A stretch of DNA of 8,174 nt from Acidimicrobiia bacterium (GTDB taxonomy: Bacteria; Actinomycetota; Acidimicrobiia; IMCC26256): NCBI GenBank assembly GCA_023262065.1, contig JALRDW010000023.1, positions 1 to 8,174 of the forward strand, read 5' to 3'. Position 1 is the stretch's first letter. Every line of letters begins with the position of its first letter. This document shows positions 6,314-8,174 of the stretch, one piece after another. The notes under the pieces are model-generated. The model had not been told where the DNA came from. It searched no databases and saw nothing but the letters and a program-made list of their open reading frames with translations. Position numbers and translations under genes: made by a program.

Positions 6314-6723
6314 GCGCCGGCGTCGCTCCCGGGCGCGGCGTCCGGGTCCGACGCGCCCGCCTCGTGCTCGTGGATCTCCCGCAGGATCGCCTCGATGCGC
6401 AGACCCTGTTCGAGCCCCGGGTCCTCCTGGAAGTGGAGGTCGGGCAGGTACTTCATGCGCACCTGCCGCCCGAGCGCACCCCGCAGGTGGGACTTCGCCG
6501 CCGCGAGGCCCGCTGCCGTCTCGGCGTGCTGCTCCTCGCCGCCCATGACCGTGTAGAAGACGTCGGCGTGCCGCAGATCGGCGGACACGTCCACCCCGGT
6601 GATCGTCACGAACCCGAGGCGCGGGTCGGAGAGTCGCTCCACCTCGTCGGCGAGCACCTGCTGGACGACCTCGTTGACGCGGGCCGAACGCGGGTACTGA
6701 CGCGGTGCGTTGCGTCCACTCAC
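6310..6723 (-). CDS. rbfA: 30S ribosome-binding factor A
   Basis: RbfA binds the immature 30S subunit near the 5' end of 16S rRNA, helps late maturation and is needed for cold adaptation in enterobacteria. The 137-residue protein has the KH-like core: RVNEVVQQVLADEVERLSDPRLGFVTITGVDVSADLRHADVFYTVMG (15-61), then ALGRQVRMKYLPDLHFQEDPGLEQGLRIEAIL (83-114). The tail after about residue 120 is acidic and Ala/Pro-rich (EHEAGASDPDAAPGSDAGA). The start is a GTG at 6723, supported by a strong GGGAGGTGG at 6731-6739. The 28-nt gap to infB and the ATGA overlap with nrnA place it in the operon. Confidence 0.95.
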   Translation of the reverse strand: MSGRNAPRQYPRSARVNEVVQQVLADEVERLSDPRLGFVTITGVDVSADLRHADVFYTVMGGEEQHAETAAGLAAAKSHLRGALGRQVRMKYLPDLHFQEDPGLEQGLRIEAILREIHEHEAGASDPDAAPGSDAGA

Positions 6724-6730
6724 GGCCCGA

Positions 6731-6739
6731 CCACCTCCC
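6731..6739 (-). promoter_or_regulatory. Strong ribosome binding site deciding the GTG start of rbfA
   Basis: GGGAGGTGG on the minus strand, in the 28-nt gap between infB and rbfA, is the best Shine-Dalgarno match in the window. With about ten bases between its GGAGG core (6734-6738) and the GTG at 6721-6723, it fixes that start. Confidence 0.8.
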
Positions 6740-6751
6740 GATCGACGCGCG

Positions 6752-8174
6752 TCACGACGACGTGCGGGCGATCTCCTTGAGTTCGAACGTCTCGATCACG
6801 TCGCCCGGCTTGAGGTCCTGGAAGTTCTCGAGGCCGATACCGCACTCGAAACCCTCGCGGACGTCACGCGCATCCTCCTTGAAGCGTCGCAGCGATGCGA
6901 TGGCGCCCTTCCAGATGATCGTGCCCTCCCGGAGGAAGCGCACCTGCGAGCCGCGCGTGATGACGCCGGAGCGCACGTAGCAGCCCGCGATCTTGCCGAC
7001 CCGCGGGACCGAGAAGATCTCCCGCACCTCGGCCTCGCCGGTGACGACCTCCTCGAACTCGGGCTTGAGGAGACCGAGGAGCGCGTTGTTGACGTCGTCG
7101 AGGATCTGGTAGATGACTTCGTAGAGCCGCATCTCCACCCGCTCGGCCTCGGCGAGCTCGCGGGCCTTGCGGTCCGGACGCACGTTGAAGCCGATGACGC
7201 TGGCGTTGGCCACCGCAGCGAGGTTGATGTCGGACTCGGTGATGCCGCCGACCGCCCGGTGCACGAACGACAGCCGCACCTCCTCGTGCTCCTGGTCGAG
7301 CTTGCGCAACGCGTCGGTGAGGGCCTCGAGCGAACCCTGGACGTCGGCCTTGAGCACGAGGTTGAGCGTCGCGACCTCGCCCCGCTGGACCATCGCGAAG
7401 ATGTCCTCGAGGCGGGCCCCACCGGCGAGCACGGTCGGGTGGACCATGTTCGCGGCACGACGCCGGCGGGCCCGGGCCTCGGCGACGGTGCGGGCGACCT
7501 TGTCGTTGGGGGCCACCCGGAGCTCGTCACCCGCCAACGGCACGTCGTCGAGACCGAGCACCTCGACCGGGGTCGACGGTCCGGCCTCGGAGACGTTGCG
7601 ACCCTGGTCGTCGAACATGGCGCGGACCTTGCCCCACCCGCCGCCGGCGACGATCGGGTCCCCGACGCGCAGCGTGCCGCGCTCGATGAGGGCCGTGACG
7701 ACCGGGCCACGTCCCGGGTCGAGGTTCGACTCGAGCACGAACGCGCGGGCCGGGACCTCGGGGTTCGCACCGAGCGGCGGGTCGTAGAGGTCCGAGACGA
7801 GCACGATCGACTCGAGCAGCTCGTCGACCCCCTGCCCCGTCGGGGCCGCGACCTCGTTGATGATCGTGTCGCCGCCCCACTCCTCGGGCACGAGCTCCTG
7901 CTCGACGAGTTGCTGGCGGACGCGCGTGGTGTCGGCGTCCTCGCGGCTGCGGTGCAGCGACAGGTACTCCGGGTCCGCGAGCAGGCTGCGACGGAAGGAC
8001 TCGACCTGCGTCCTGTCCCAACGGGCCTCGCGCGCCCGTCGGTCGAGCGCGTCCTCAAGATTGGCCTCGAGCGCCGATGTCTCCCGGTAGAGCTTGTTCG
8101 AGTCGTCGCGCAGCTCCGCGAGCGCGCCCAGTGCGTCGTCATCGGTCGAACAGGCGAGCGCGCTGCCCGTGGCG
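6752..8174 (-). CDS. infB: Translation initiation factor IF-2, 3' part; 5' part of the frame not IF-2-like
   Basis: IF-2 is the GTPase that brings initiator tRNA to the 30S subunit and promotes subunit joining. The frame is open from the right edge to TGA at 6752-6754, 473 codons. From residue 77 of this fragment (position 7945) it is clear IF-2: [25 protein letters not shown], the end of the G domain, then the domain 2 barrel ([46 protein letters not shown]), domain 3 ([49 protein letters not shown]) and the C-terminal fMet-tRNA-binding domain ([54 protein letters not shown]). The G5 motif is atypical: AAP (109-111) where SAK or SAL is usual. The first 76 codons do not resemble the G domain; G4 (NKxD) and G3 (DTPGHE), both due within about 60 residues, are absent. 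Either this is a chimera or the gene is rearranged. rbfA follows after 28 nt. Confidence 0.88.
   Translation of the reverse strand, partial: ATGSALACSTDDDALGALAELRDDSNKLYRETSALEANLEDALDRRAREARWDRTQVESFRRSLLADPEYLSLHRSREDADTTRVRQQLVEQELVPEEWGGDTIINEVAAPTGQGVDELLESIVLVSDLYDPPLGANPEVPARAFVLESNLDPGRGPVVTALIERGTLRVGDPIVAGGGWGKVRAMFDDQGRNVSEAGPSTPVEVLGLDDVPLAGDELRVAPNDKVARTVAEARARRRRAANMVHPTVLAGGARLEDIFAMVQRGEVATLNLVLKADVQGSLEALTDALRKLDQEHEEVRLSFVHRAVGGITESDINLAAVANASVIGFNVRPDRKARELAEAERVEMRLYEVIYQILDDVNNALLGLLKPEFEEVVTGEAEVREIFSVPRVGKIAGCYVRSGVITRGSQVRFLREGTIIWKGAIASLRRFKEDARDVREGFECGIGLENFQDLKPGDVIETFELKEIARTSS
7946..8174 (-). other. Unrecognised in-frame segment fused upstream of the IF-2 remnant
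   Basis: These 76 codons are open in the infB frame but belong to no IF-2 region I know. They are charged and helix-prone: [51 protein letters not shown] and [16 protein letters not shown] in order, which suggests a coiled-coil or helical-bundle protein. The other five frames here give Ser/Arg-rich translations typical of shadows. About 9 of 76 codons end in A or T (for example TGT, GAT, ACA, AAT, CTT), against roughly 2 of 60 in the adjoining IF-2 part, so the composition changes at the same point. There is no intein C-terminal HN motif, no obvious inverted repeat and no transposase. I do not recognise the family. Confidence 0.55.

Noticed and set aside
7946..8174. An intein or an insertion sequence as the explanation for the break in infB.
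   Set aside because: The segment lacks the C-terminal His-Asn of inteins and any terminal inverted repeat, target duplication or transposase motif that I can see; only one junction lies within the window.

Overview
This is GC-rich bacterial chromosome (third codon positions are almost all G or C). It carries the conserved translation and RNA-metabolism cluster infB, rbfA, nrnA (DHH phosphoesterase), truB, ribF, rpsO, pnp, all on the minus strand. The cluster, the composition and the actinobacterial type of PNPase/GPSI N-terminus suggest an actinobacterium, possibly an uncultured or deep lineage such as Acidimicrobiia. That placement is an inference, not a proof.

Reading in the direction of transcription (right to left), the window starts inside infB, whose 3' two thirds are clear. 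The frame then runs through rbfA, nrnA, truB and ribF. Junctions are tight: a 28-nt gap, an ATGA overlap, a 23-nt gap and another ATGA overlap, which is a typical operon. After ribF the synteny is interrupted by one plus-strand gene for a compact GH1-like glycoside hydrolase. It is convergent with ribF and divergent from rpsO. Minus-strand rpsO follows, with its own candidate promoter and a structured leader, and then a 201-nt hairpin-rich spacer and pnp, which runs off the left edge before its KH and S1 domains.

The core genes work together. IF-2 and RbfA act in translation initiation and 30S maturation, TruB makes tRNA pseudouridine 55, S15 is a primary 16S rRNA-binding protein, and PNPase and NrnA degrade RNA and its oligonucleotide end products. 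RibF makes FMN and FAD and is a frequent neighbour of truB.

Three things stand out. (1) The infB frame stays open to the right edge, but recognisable IF-2 sequence stops abruptly near position 7945, just where the G4 NKxD motif should be. The next 76 codons match no part of the G domain and use more A/T-ending codons, so this is a rearrangement, an insertion or an assembly chimera. (2) The last 28 bases around the ribF stop are duplicated perfectly 75 bp downstream, in the same reading frame, against the stop codon of the glycosidase gene. (3) The glycosidase gene itself is an oppositely oriented accessory gene inside a housekeeping cluster. I see no CRISPR array, tRNA, rRNA, transposase or phage gene.
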